A program made the translations under genes and the position numbers. DNA of 9,146 nucleotides from an uncultured Clostridia bacterium (GTDB lineage Bacteria > Bacillota > Clostridia > Oscillospirales > CAG-272): positions 1 through 9,146 of the forward strand of contig CAJGEA010000069.1 of NCBI GenBank assembly GCA_904502015.1, given 5' to 3'. The notes below the pieces were generated by a model that was not told where the DNA came from, did no database searches, and saw only the letters and a list, made by a program, of their open reading frames with translations. Of the stretch, positions 1 through 5,776 are shown piece by piece; the stretch's first letter is position 1; the number at the start of each line of letters is the position of its first letter.

Positions 1-204
1 AACGGCTTCGCCGCCCTTGACACCGCCGTCAGCAGATGCTCGCGAGCAAATAAGCGGAGCGTAGCCGCTCCATTGCCGAGCTTCGGCACATAACTTCATT
101 TTTCACAGAGACGAATTTGCGAAAAATACTTGACAGTACCCTATTGCCAATTGCTTTATGGATACTTTTGCTCGGGGGAGCGTCTGAACATTCCGCACTT
201 TTAA
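1..204. repeat. Palindrome-rich intergenic sequence, no gene seen
   Basis: The first 100 bases contain several short perfect palindromes: GCTCGCGAGC at 38-47, GGAGCG/CGCTCC at 56-61 and 66-71, and GCCGA/TCGGC at 75-79 and 83-87. They resemble the palindromic repeats near the right end of the window, and the 10-mer TAACTTCATT (91-100) recurs inside the repeat at 8902-8911. I infer the edge of an interspersed repeat. Bases 100-204 contain no convincing gene. A TTGACA at 130-135 lacks a good -10 partner. Confidence 0.4.
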
Positions 205-206
205 GG

Positions 207-256
207 AAAAAACCCCACTAATCCGCCCCCGCAAAGAAGGTTCAAATTAGTGAGGT
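207..256 (-). terminator. Rho-independent terminator, minus strand
   Basis: CCCCACTAAT (213-222) pairs with ATTAGTGAGG (246-255) with one mismatch. On the minus strand the stem is followed at once by six T (bases 207-212 are all A on the plus strand). The stem shares the ACTAAT/ATTAGT core with the tRNA terminator at 360-422. No gene that it would terminate is recognised; any such transcript would have to start in 257-360 or read through from the tRNA. Confidence 0.6.
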
Positions 257-359
257 GTGGCCTACCCGAAAGGATGCTGAACCTCCGCGAGAGATATGCT
301 ACACCGGACACAGCGAAAGGCAAAAAATCGGGCTTGTCTTTATTTGCCAATCTGAATAG
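257..359. other. Unidentified intergenic stretch between two terminators
   Basis: There is no plausible ORF and no tRNA fold. On the minus strand it contains GGTGT (300-304) facing ACACC (255-259), which could close a long stem over an internal GC-rich segment. That would make a short structured RNA ending at the 207-256 terminator conceivable. I compared it from memory with SRP RNA, 6S RNA, RNase P RNA, tmRNA and common riboswitch cores and recognised none of them. Function is not assigned. Confidence 0.25.
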
Positions 360-422
360 AAAAACCTTACTAATTCGTTCACAATTCGTTTGGAATTTCG
401 AACGTTCGAATTAGTAAGGTTT
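360..422 (-). terminator. Terminator of tRNA-Pro
   Basis: A perfect 16-bp inverted repeat (362-377 with 407-422) lies immediately 3' of the tRNA on the minus strand and is followed by a run of five T (360-364 are A on the plus strand). The 29-base interior holds a second perfect palindrome, TTCGAACGTTCGAA (397-410), so an alternative hairpin is possible. The outer stem reaches the encoded CCA end, so this is the natural end of the tRNA transcript. Confidence 0.8.
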
Positions 423-497
423 GGTCGAAGTGACAGGACTCGAACCTGCAGCATCTAGCTCCCAAAGCTAGCGCGCTACCAATTGCGCCACACCTCG
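422..497 (-). tRNA. tRNA-Pro (anticodon UGG), CCA encoded
   Basis: Read on the minus strand this is a complete cloverleaf. The acceptor is CGAGGTG/CACTTCG (7 bp with one G-T). The D arm is GCGC-AATTGGTA-GCGC. The anticodon stem is CTAGC/GCTAG with loop TTTGGGA, giving anticodon TGG. The variable loop is 5 nt, and the T arm GCAGG/CCTGT carries the loop TTCGAGT. Discriminator A is followed by an encoded CCA at 422-424. It has its own promoter at 516-544 and terminator at 360-422. Its 5' half is repeated, incomplete, twice further upstream (661-700 and 865-920). This is the only copy able to give a mature tRNA. Confidence 0.96.
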
Positions 498-515
498 ATG
501 TGTGAAAAATATTGA

Positions 516-544
516 ATTTTACGTGGATTTTTGTAAGTGGTCAA
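516..544 (-). promoter_or_regulatory. Promoter of intact tRNA-Pro
   Basis: Minus strand: -35 TTGACC (539-544), 17-bp spacer, -10 TAAAAT (516-521), then about 18 bases to the first tRNA base at 497. It is nearly identical to the promoter of the second copy (719-747). The -35 box overlaps the direct repeat GTGGTCA, seen on the plus strand at 537-543 and 549-555. Confidence 0.8.
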
Positions 545-660
545 ATCTGTGGTCAGACAGCTTTTTTGTTTTGGTTTTGAGAAAGAGAATGTGCGGAAAA
601 GTCAATGTTTACAAGGGTTTTCAAGCCTTTGGAAAACCTGCGACCGAAAACCGCCTGCAT

Positions 661-700
661 GCTCCCAAAGCTAGCGCGCTACCAATTGCGCCACACCTCG
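661..700 (-). pseudogene. tRNA-Pro 5'-half fragment, copy 2
   Basis: Forty bases identical to the first forty of the tRNA-Pro gene: 5' acceptor strand, D arm, 5' anticodon stem, loop with TGG, and the first two bases of the 3' stem. Beyond the break the sequence no longer forms a T arm or acceptor, so it cannot make a tRNA. It has its own promoter (719-747). Shreds such as ATGC and AGG follow the break, so a decayed 3' half cannot be excluded. Confidence 0.85.
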
Positions 701-718
701 ATGTGTGAAAAATATTGA

Positions 719-747
719 ATTATACGTGGTTTTTTGTAAGTGGTCAA
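719..747 (-). promoter_or_regulatory. Promoter before tRNA fragment copy 2
   Basis: Minus strand: -35 TTGACC (742-747), exactly 17 bp, consensus -10 TATAAT (719-724). It is stronger than the copy in front of the intact tRNA, which has TAAAAT. Transcripts would begin near the copy-2 fragment and could run on through the spacer into the intact tRNA. Confidence 0.8.
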
Positions 748-758
748 ATCTGTGGTCA

Positions 759-784
759 AGCCTCTTTTCAAGGGGCTTTTTTGT
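759..784 (+). terminator. Rho-independent terminator reading plus, no gene in front
   Basis: AGCCTCTT, loop TTC, AAGGGGCT (8-bp stem with one T-G pair), followed by six T in GGCTTTTTTG. It points along the plus strand, but no plus-strand gene precedes it. The homologous place in the next copy keeps only GCTTTTTTG (560-568). It may be a relic of the 3' end of a lost mobile-element gene. Confidence 0.6.
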
Positions 785-864
785 TTCTCTGAATGAGTGA
801 AAAGTTCAGCATTTACAAGGCTTTTCAGCGTTTTCTGCTTCGAGATACCTTGGGGCGGTGTCTT

Positions 865-920
865 GCTCCCAAGCGCCGAGCGAAGCGAGGAGGCGCGCAT
901 ACCAAATGCGCCACACCTCG
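865..920 (-). pseudogene. tRNA-Pro 5'-half fragment, copy 3, altered anticodon arm
   Basis: The minus strand keeps the tRNA 5' acceptor strand, a foldable D arm (GCGC-ATTTGGTAT-GCGC) and the terminal TTGGGAGC. The bases that should form the 5' anticodon stem are replaced by a longer GC-rich palindromic segment containing GCTTCGC and GAGCGAAGCGAG on the other strand, about 16 bases longer than in copy 2. It cannot make a functional tRNA. It sits directly behind the best promoter of the array (935-963), so it may mark the original 5' end of the locus. Confidence 0.7.
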
Positions 921-934
921 ATCGACACCTTAAT

Positions 935-963
935 ATTATAGCAAAAAAGTGTGAGTTTGTCAA
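935..963 (-). promoter_or_regulatory. Consensus sigma-A promoter upstream of the tRNA array
   Basis: Minus strand: TTGACA (958-963), 17-bp spacer, TATAAT (935-940), a perfect consensus. It lies 15 bases before the 5' end of the third tRNA fragment. It differs in sequence from the two downstream promoters, so I infer it is the ancestral tRNA-Pro promoter and that the other two came with the repeated units. Confidence 0.88.
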
Positions 964-1003
964 GAGAAAACCGCAAATCGGGAAGGAAAATGAATATAAA
1001 ATG

Positions 1004-1050
1004 AACCAATGGGGCGCACCGTGTAGGTAACACAGTGCGCCCGTTGGGTT
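1004..1050 (-). terminator. Terminator of the murE-cupin-nnr unit
   Basis: A long hairpin: AACC-AATGGGGCGCAC (1004-1018) and the following GTGT pair with ACAC-GTGCGCCC-GTTGGGTT up to 1050, around a loop of a few bases. The minus strand continues CATTTTATATTC, a short T-rich tail. The stem overlaps the nnr stop codon (1049-1051). It also separates the operon from the tRNA promoter downstream at 935-963. Confidence 0.7.
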
Positions 1051-2674
1051 ATTGGTGTGAAATTGGTGTTCTTGTATCGGACAGAGGGCGGGTCACAGCC
1101 GATATGTGGCGCAAAATGTCCGATGCCGTGAGGCAGTATTCGCCCACCGTGTCGGCGGCGGCATCGCCTGCGGCCGCGTGTAGGTAGACCGCCGCCGCTG
1201 CCACGTCGTGCAGGGAGAGGGTGCGTGCGTTCAGGTCGGCGCGTCGTTGAGTGGCAATCGAACCGGCAATGCCTGCCAGCACGTCGCCGCTGCCTCCCGT
1301 GGCCATGCCTGCGTTGCCCGCGGCGCAGATGGAAAGACGACCGTCGGAGGAGGCGATGACGGTGTGCGCATCCTTGAGGATCACGGTCACCCCGCGAGCC
1401 TGCGCCAGCGCGCGCGCGGTGGTTACGGGATCATGCAGAACGTCCGCCACGGTGGTGCGGCACAGTCGCGCCATCTCGGCGGGGTGAGGCGTGAGGATCA
1501 CCTGCTTTTTCGGAGAGGAGAGCAGGGCGGTATCCCACAAGTCGGGGTGTCGGGCGAGCAGATTGAGCGCGTCGGCATCCAGTACGACGGGAACAGAACC
1601 GTCTGTGGCGACGTGCTCCAGCACCGTTCCCAGTACGTCGAGGGATGCTTGTGACGTGCCCAGCCCACAACCAACCGTCAGCCCATCGGCGCGCATAACG
1701 GCGCATGCTATATCCGTAAGGGATGGTCGGTTGCCGTCATAGGCGGATACGATGGCCTCGGGCAGAGCGGATTGCAGAACGATACGGTTGTCGGCAGGAG
1801 TGAGAATCTCCACAAGTCCCGCGCCCGTCCGTAGGGCGGCCGAGGCGGCGAGATGGGCGGCACCGCTCATGCCTACCGAGCCGCATACGCAGAGGATTCG
1901 TCCATACGTCCCCTTATGGGAACGGCGGCGGCGCGGGGGCAGGGCAAGGCGGAGGGTTCGTTCGTCTGCCAAAGTGGCATAGGGGGGATCGGCGAGAGAG
2001 AGGTCAATGCCAATGTCGCAGACAGCGATGCGCCCGCATACGTTTGCGCCCTCGCCAAGGAGCAACCCCGCTTTGAGGGCTTGCATGGTCACAGTGGCGC
2101 GAGCAGGCAGGACTGCGCCCGTCACAGCCCCCGTGTCGGCGCACAGCCCCGAGGGAATATCCACCGCAAGGGTGGGGAGCGCGGATCGTGCGGCGGCATC
2201 CAGCAGAAGGGCGATCTCGCCCTCAACGGGACGACTGATGCCAATGCCGAATACGGCGTCAACAATGACCGATGCCTCGGCAAGATGCACGAGGATGGCC
2301 TCTCCCGTGACCACCGAAAGGCTCGCATCTACTGCCAACCGATATTGGCGGGCGCACTCCACACTCATTTTGCCTTCGTCGGGCATGAGGCTATTGGTCA
2401 AGGGACCTGCGTAGCCGATCAACACCGAACGGCGCTCACCCATAGAGCCATCCGCAAGGAAACGAGCGGCGGCAAAGCCGTCGCCGCCGTTGTTGCCGTT
2501 GCCGCAAAGGACGAGGATAGTTCCATCGGGGAAATCGGTGGGATGACCGAGCAGGTAACGAGCGACACCACGCGCGGCTCGCTCCATCAAAATTTGGGAG
2601 GCGATCCCCAGATCACGGATGGTATATTCGTCACAGTCGCGCATCTGCGCGGCGGTCAGAATGGGTGCGGACAT
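1049..2674 (-). CDS. nnr: Bifunctional NAD(P)H-hydrate repair enzyme Nnr (epimerase + ADP-dependent dehydratase)
   Basis: The 541-residue protein matches the usual size of the fused enzyme. The N-terminal YjeF_N epimerase domain (about 1-225) shows GNGNNGGDG at 58-66, DAVFGIG at 139-145 and DIPSG at 172-176. It interconverts the R and S forms of hydrated NAD(P)H. The C-terminal ribokinase-like dehydratase domain (about 235-530) shows HKGTYGRI at 253-260, LTPHPAEM at 394-401, KDAHTVI at 434-440 and NAGMATGGSGD at 454-464. Its last Asp is the expected catalytic residue for ADP-dependent dehydration of S-NAD(P)HX. The ATG follows AAAGGAGA with a six-base gap. It is the last gene of the unit, 27 bases after the cupin stop, and the terminator overlaps its own stop. 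It is a cytoplasmic metabolite-repair enzyme with no missing motif. Confidence 0.95.
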   Translation of the reverse strand: MSAPILTAAQMRDCDEYTIRDLGIASQILMERAARGVARYLLGHPTDFPDGTILVLCGNGNNGGDGFAAARFLADGSMGERRSVLIGYAGPLTNSLMPDEGKMSVECARQYRLAVDASLSVVTGEAILVHLAEASVIVDAVFGIGISRPVEGEIALLLDAAARSALPTLAVDIPSGLCADTGAVTGAVLPARATVTMQALKAGLLLGEGANVCGRIAVCDIGIDLSLADPPYATLADERTLRLALPPRRRRSHKGTYGRILCVCGSVGMSGAAHLAASAALRTGAGLVEILTPADNRIVLQSALPEAIVSAYDGNRPSLTDIACAVMRADGLTVGCGLGTSQASLDVLGTVLEHVATDGSVPVVLDADALNLLARHPDLWDTALLSSPKKQVILTPHPAEMARLCRTTVADVLHDPVTTARALAQARGVTVILKDAHTVIASSDGRLSICAAGNAGMATGGSGDVLAGIAGSIATQRRADLNARTLSLHDVAAAAVYLHAAAGDAAADTVGEYCLTASDILRHISAVTRPLSDTRTPISHQ

Positions 2675-2701
2675 AGAAATCTCCTTTCCCGAACGTTGGT
2701 T

Positions 2702-3028
2702 TTACTGTTGTGGAACGACCGCGAAAAAAACCAGATCCTCGGTCGAATCGTTGATCATTTGGTGGAAACTGCCCTTGGGGCAGTAGTGACAAAGCCCGGG
2801 AGCGATGCGTTCCTCATGGCCGTCCAGTATCATTTTGCCGTGCCCCGACAGAAAGTAGATGACCTCGCAGGAGGTGTCGTGGCAATGCTCGCCGATGGTG
2901 TGCCCGGGGGCGAGCCTGCCCCGCAGGATGCGGCAGAGTCCGTCACCGCTCATGGCGGCGACCAGTTCACCCTCGCCTCCCTTGAAGTTTGGCAGATGGG
3001 TTTCGGGTATCGCATTGAAATCGATCAT
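2702..3028 (-). CDS. Small single-domain cupin, substrate unknown
   Basis: A 108-residue protein made of one cupin barrel with both family motifs intact. Motif 1 is G42-x5-H48-x-H50-x4-E55-x6-G62; motif 2 is G78-x5-P84-x-G86-x2-H89-x3-N93. The His, His, Glu, His set is the usual metal-binding site, so it should bind a divalent metal. The start MIDFNA was chosen because AAAGGAG lies five bases before this ATG. A TTG nine codons upstream in the same frame overlaps the murE stop and has no such site. The gene lies 23 bases after murE and 27 before nnr, so it is surely co-transcribed with them. Function is unknown: such small cupins can be isomerases, dioxygenases or ligand sensors, and nothing here decides between these. 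There is no signal peptide. Confidence 0.88.
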   Translation of the reverse strand: MIDFNAIPETHLPNFKGGEGELVAAMSGDGLCRILRGRLAPGHTIGEHCHDTSCEVIYFLSGHGKMILDGHEERIAPGLCHYCPKGSFHQMINDSTEDLVFFAVVPQQ

Positions 3029-3051
3029 AAAAACTCCTTTACGGTATGGTA

Positions 3052-4590
3052 TCAACTGCCCATAAGCGATCCCGCACGCGCGCCGATGGCATCCAGCAGA
3101 ATGTCGGACTCGCAGAAGGGCAGGCGGCGGATGCCAACGAGCTGGTAACGTTCGTGCCCCTTGCCCGCAAGCAGGACAACGTCACCCTCCTCGGCCAGCT
3201 CCACCACGCGGCGGATGGCCTCTTCTCGGTCGGGGACGCAGAGGCGGGGGCAGGCATCGGCAGGGAAGGCGGCGTCGATTTCCGCGATGATGGCGTCGGG
3301 GTCCTCGCGGCCGGGATTGTCCGAGGTCAGAATGCAGAGATCCGCGCGGTATGCCGCCGCCTCGGCAAGCTGGGCACGGCGCTCGAAGGTGCGGTCGCCC
3401 ACCGAGCCAAAGAGACAGATCAAGCGGCGCGGATTGTACTCACGAAGCGCGTCCAGAATGGCCGCCATGCTGGCTCCGTTGTGGGCGTAGTCGATGATAA
3501 AACTCACGTGAGGCAGGGCAGGGTGGTGGATGGTTTCAAACCGCCCCGTAATGACCGCCGATGCCAGCGCCGTGAGTGCTACGGCAGGCTCTACGCCGAA
3601 GCGGTCGCAGGCTACTGCCAGCGCGCAGAGCGCGTTTTGCACATTGAAACGCCCGGGAAAGGGGAGAAAATGATGTCCCTCCAACGCCTGACCGTGGCGG
3701 GTGCAAGTGAAGCTGACGCCCATCCGTCCCGCCTCGCGCACGGGGCGAATGTCATCGGCACGCCAATCGGCGATCCAATCGGCGTCGGGACGGTTGCCCA
3801 GCCGCAGGCGCACCACGGGGGCGTTGATGCCTTCGATCATATCCTCGGCGGCGGGATCGTCGGCGTTGACCATGATGCAGGAGGCGTTGTAGTCGGTCAG
3901 CAGGGTGCGCTTGCACGCTTTGTAGTGCTCAAAATCGGGGTGCTCCACGCCGCCGATGTGGTCGGGGGAGAGGTTGGTAAAGAGGCAGGTGTCAAAGGTC
4001 AACCCCCGTACTCGCCCCATCCAGAGTGCCTGCGAGGACACCTCCATCACGCAGACCGTTACGCCGTGATCCAGCATGGCGCGCAGATGGTGGTAGATCT
4101 CCACGCTCTCGGGCGTAGAGTTGGCGGTTTCGATACGTCGGTCAAGGAAATGAATGCCGTTGGTGCCGATGTAGCCCGTAGGGATGCCAGCCGCCGTCAG
4201 GAGGGATTGCATGAGCAGGGCAGAGGTGGTTTTGCCCTTGGTGCCCGTCAGACCGACGAGGCGCATTTCGCGCTCGGGGTGGTTGTAGAACGCCGCCGCA
4301 CAATCGGCCAGAGCCGTTCGGCTGTTGGGGACGGCGTACTGTACCGCGTCGTCGGGAAGATCCTCTACAATGTGCTCCACGATAAAGGCGCGACAGCCCT
4401 GGCGGTACGCGCCCATGGCGAAGCGGTGCCCGTCAGCAATTTTGCCTGTCAGACAAAAGAAGAGTGAGTCCATGACTGCACGGCGTGAATCATAACAGAG
4501 CATGGTGATGGGGGCTTCGGGGGAGGGTGTGCCCTTGACTATGGCGGCGTTGGGCAGAGCGGCGATCACGTCACCGAGCGGTTTTCTCAT
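3052..4590 (-). CDS. murE: MurE-type UDP-MurNAc-tripeptide synthetase (third amino acid uncertain)
   Basis: A 512-residue Mur ligase that adds the third residue to UDP-MurNAc-L-Ala-D-Glu in the cytoplasm, using ATP. Visible motifs are DSRR at 34-37, P-loop GTKGKTT at 116-122, STPES at 158-162, MEVSSQAL at 182-189, SPDHIG..EHPDFEHY at 208-223, the expected carbamylated Lys (K227 in ACK), DYAHN at 367-371, FGSVGDRT at 394-401 and AGKGHE at 475-480. The specificity motif that reads DNPR in meso-diaminopimelate enzymes reads DNPG (424-427), followed by R428-E-D-P. The SPDHIG..EHP form also recalls streptococcal-type MurE, whose substrate is lysine. The substrate is therefore open. The start follows AAAGGAG with an eight-base gap; an in-frame codon ten residues earlier lies in front of that site. 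The hairpin at 4634-4660 separates it from galM, and no clear promoter is seen between them. Confidence 0.9.
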   Translation of the reverse strand: MRKPLGDVIAALPNAAIVKGTPSPEAPITMLCYDSRRAVMDSLFFCLTGKIADGHRFAMGAYRQGCRAFIVEHIVEDLPDDAVQYAVPNSRTALADCAAAFYNHPEREMRLVGLTGTKGKTTSALLMQSLLTAAGIPTGYIGTNGIHFLDRRIETANSTPESVEIYHHLRAMLDHGVTVCVMEVSSQALWMGRVRGLTFDTCLFTNLSPDHIGGVEHPDFEHYKACKRTLLTDYNASCIMVNADDPAAEDMIEGINAPVVRLRLGNRPDADWIADWRADDIRPVREAGRMGVSFTCTRHGQALEGHHFLPFPGRFNVQNALCALAVACDRFGVEPAVALTALASAVITGRFETIHHPALPHVSFIIDYAHNGASMAAILDALREYNPRRLICLFGSVGDRTFERRAQLAEAAAYRADLCILTSDNPGREDPDAIIAEIDAAFPADACPRLCVPDREEAIRRVVELAEEGDVVLLAGKGHERYQLVGIRRLPFCESDILLDAIGARAGSLMGS

Positions 4591-4633
4591 GGTAATTTCT
4601 CCTTTGGGGCATGGGATCATTCACGGATGGGGG

Positions 4634-4660
4634 AAAAAGGCACCGCGGACGGTGCCTTTT
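4634..4660 (-). terminator. Terminator after galM
   Basis: GGCACCG (4639-4645), a four-base loop, CGGTGCC (4650-4656), flanked by A4-5 and T4. The minus-strand stem is followed by TTTTT (4634-4638), and an A/T extension makes it nearly symmetrical. It is placed 12 bases after the galM stop. It should end or strongly reduce transcription from the gal genes before murE. Confidence 0.82.
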
Positions 4661-4672
4661 GTATGGTTTTTG

Positions 4673-5761
4673 TCAATCGGCCGAGAAGCGGTACACCGTG
4701 GTGTAGTCGTAAACCTCACCGGGGCGGAGTACGCAATCGGTAAAGTCGGGGTTGCCTTGGTGCTGGACGCTGCCCGACATATTCTGGGTTTCCAGGCATA
4801 CGGCGGTCTGGGTGCGCTGCTGGAGTCCGCCCTTGAGGGGGAACAGCGGGTTCTTGAGGAAGTTGGCGGAGTAGAACTGCACGCAGGGCTGGTTGGTCAG
4901 CACCTCCATGCGGCGCCCCGATACGGGCTCGTACAGCACACCGCGCAGGATTACCTCGCCTCCTGCGGTGTTTCTCCAATCGGTGAAGTTGAGGCAGTGA
5001 TCGTAGCCGCCTGCCAGGCGCAGGGGCTCGTAATCCGCGAAGAAGTCGCGGCCGATGGCCTTGGGCGCGCGGAAATCCATGGGCGTGCCGTCCACGGGGC
5101 GAACCTCACCCGTGGGGATCAGCGCACCGTCGGTTACCACAAAGGACTCAGCATCGAGGCACAGCTCATGGCCGAGGATGGAACCCGAGGCGTAGCCGCC
5201 GAGGTTGAAGTAGGCGTGGTTGGTGAGATTCAGGGGCGTTGCCTTGTCGGTGACGGCCTCGTAGCGGATGGACAGGGAATTGGTGTTGTCCAGCGTGTAG
5301 GTCACGGTTACGTCGAGGTTGCCGGGGTAACCCTCGTCGCCGTCGGGGGAGCGGTAGGTCAGCACCAGACGGCAGGCTTTGTCGTCAACGGCAAACTCTT
5401 TCACGCCCCAAACGACGTAGCTCATGCTGACCTTGCCGCCGTGGAGGTGGTTCTCGCCGTCGTTGATGTAGAGCTTGTCGTACACCTCACCGTCCAGCTC
5501 GAAGCGGCCGCCCGCGATACGGTTGGCGACACGGCCCACCAGCGCGCCGAGATAGCCGTCGGCGGTTTCGTAGTCGCGGAGAGAGTCATAGCCCAGCACC
5601 ACGTCCAGCATCTTGCCGTTGCGGTCCGGAGCGATCAGGCTGACCACCGTGCCACCGAAATCAGTGATGCTGACGGTCACGCCGTTATCATTCTTCATGG
5701 TGAAAAGGGAAGCGGTGGTACCGTTGAGGGTTACGCCATAAAATTGCTGATGGATATGCAT
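4673..5761 (-). CDS. galM: Aldose 1-epimerase (galactose mutarotase)
   Basis: The 362-residue protein has the normal length for GalM, which interconverts the alpha and beta anomers of galactose or glucose in the cytoplasm. Family residues are in place: R81 in GRVANRI, H105 and H107 in GENHLHGG, H182 in NLTNHAYFNL (the general acid in studied enzymes), D254 in GGYDHC and E324 in CLETQNM (the general base). The TNHAYFNLGG and PxxQFYSANFL signatures are clear. The ATG follows CGGAGG with a nine-base gap. It begins 15 bases after the galE stop, so galE and galM form one unit, and the terminator at 4634-4660 follows. No truncation or frameshift is visible. A related YeaD-like epimerase is unlikely given the length and motifs. 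Confidence 0.94.
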   Translation of the reverse strand: MHIHQQFYGVTLNGTTASLFTMKNDNGVTVSITDFGGTVVSLIAPDRNGKMLDVVLGYDSLRDYETADGYLGALVGRVANRIAGGRFELDGEVYDKLYINDGENHLHGGKVSMSYVVWGVKEFAVDDKACRLVLTYRSPDGDEGYPGNLDVTVTYTLDNTNSLSIRYEAVTDKATPLNLTNHAYFNLGGYASGSILGHELCLDAESFVVTDGALIPTGEVRPVDGTPMDFRAPKAIGRDFFADYEPLRLAGGYDHCLNFTDWRNTAGGEVILRGVLYEPVSGRRMEVLTNQPCVQFYSANFLKNPLFPLKGGLQQRTQTAVCLETQNMSGSVQHQGNPDFTDCVLRPGEVYDYTTVYRFSAD

Positions 5762-5776
5762 GATCTTGATCCTCCG

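Larger units (their letters stand above)
458..758. repeat. Tandem direct repeat: tRNA 5' half plus promoter, ~203-bp period
   Basis: Bases 458-555 and 661-758 match over 98 positions with two mismatches. Each copy contains, on the minus strand, two GTGGTCA motifs 12 bp apart, a promoter and the tRNA-Pro 5' half as far as two bases into the 3' anticodon stem. The spacers that follow (556-660 and 759-864) are diverged but still alignable, for example GAATG-G-GAAAAGT and TTTACAAGG-TTTTCA in both. The unit is therefore a tandem array of related segments with the tRNA-proximal part kept nearly identical. A third, more altered tRNA fragment follows at 865-920. Confidence 0.9.

Noticed and set aside
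1..99. Open frames running to the left edge: plus strand ending at 91-93, minus strand beginning at 99
   Set aside because: Both read through palindromic repeat sequence. There are too few codons to judge, no ribosome binding site for the minus frame, and no family resemblance.
249..320. A possible second tRNA on the plus strand, since GAGGTGTGGC at 252-261 matches the tRNA-Pro 5' end
   Set aside because: The following bases do not form D, anticodon or T arms and lack a TTCGA-type loop. The ten-base match is probably chance or a small remnant.
502..1033. Short open frames on both strands in the tRNA array (502-708, 679-963, 797-1030, 806-1033)
   Set aside because: They translate tRNA fragments, promoters and terminators. 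None has a ribosome binding site or a plausible protein sequence.
2702..3055. A longer cupin starting at a TTG at 3055
   Set aside because: The AAAGGAG lies between this codon and the ATG at 3028, so translation should begin at 3028. The extra residues overlap the murE stop.
1853..4467. Long plus-strand open frames (1853-3148 and 3046-4467) opposite nnr, the cupin and murE
   Set aside because: They are shadows of confirmed genes: no ribosome binding site and no domain signature.
4671..4676. A TTGACA on the minus strand as a -35 for murE
   Set aside because: No -10 lies at the right distance (ACCGTC after 17 bp), and the terminator hairpin follows at once.
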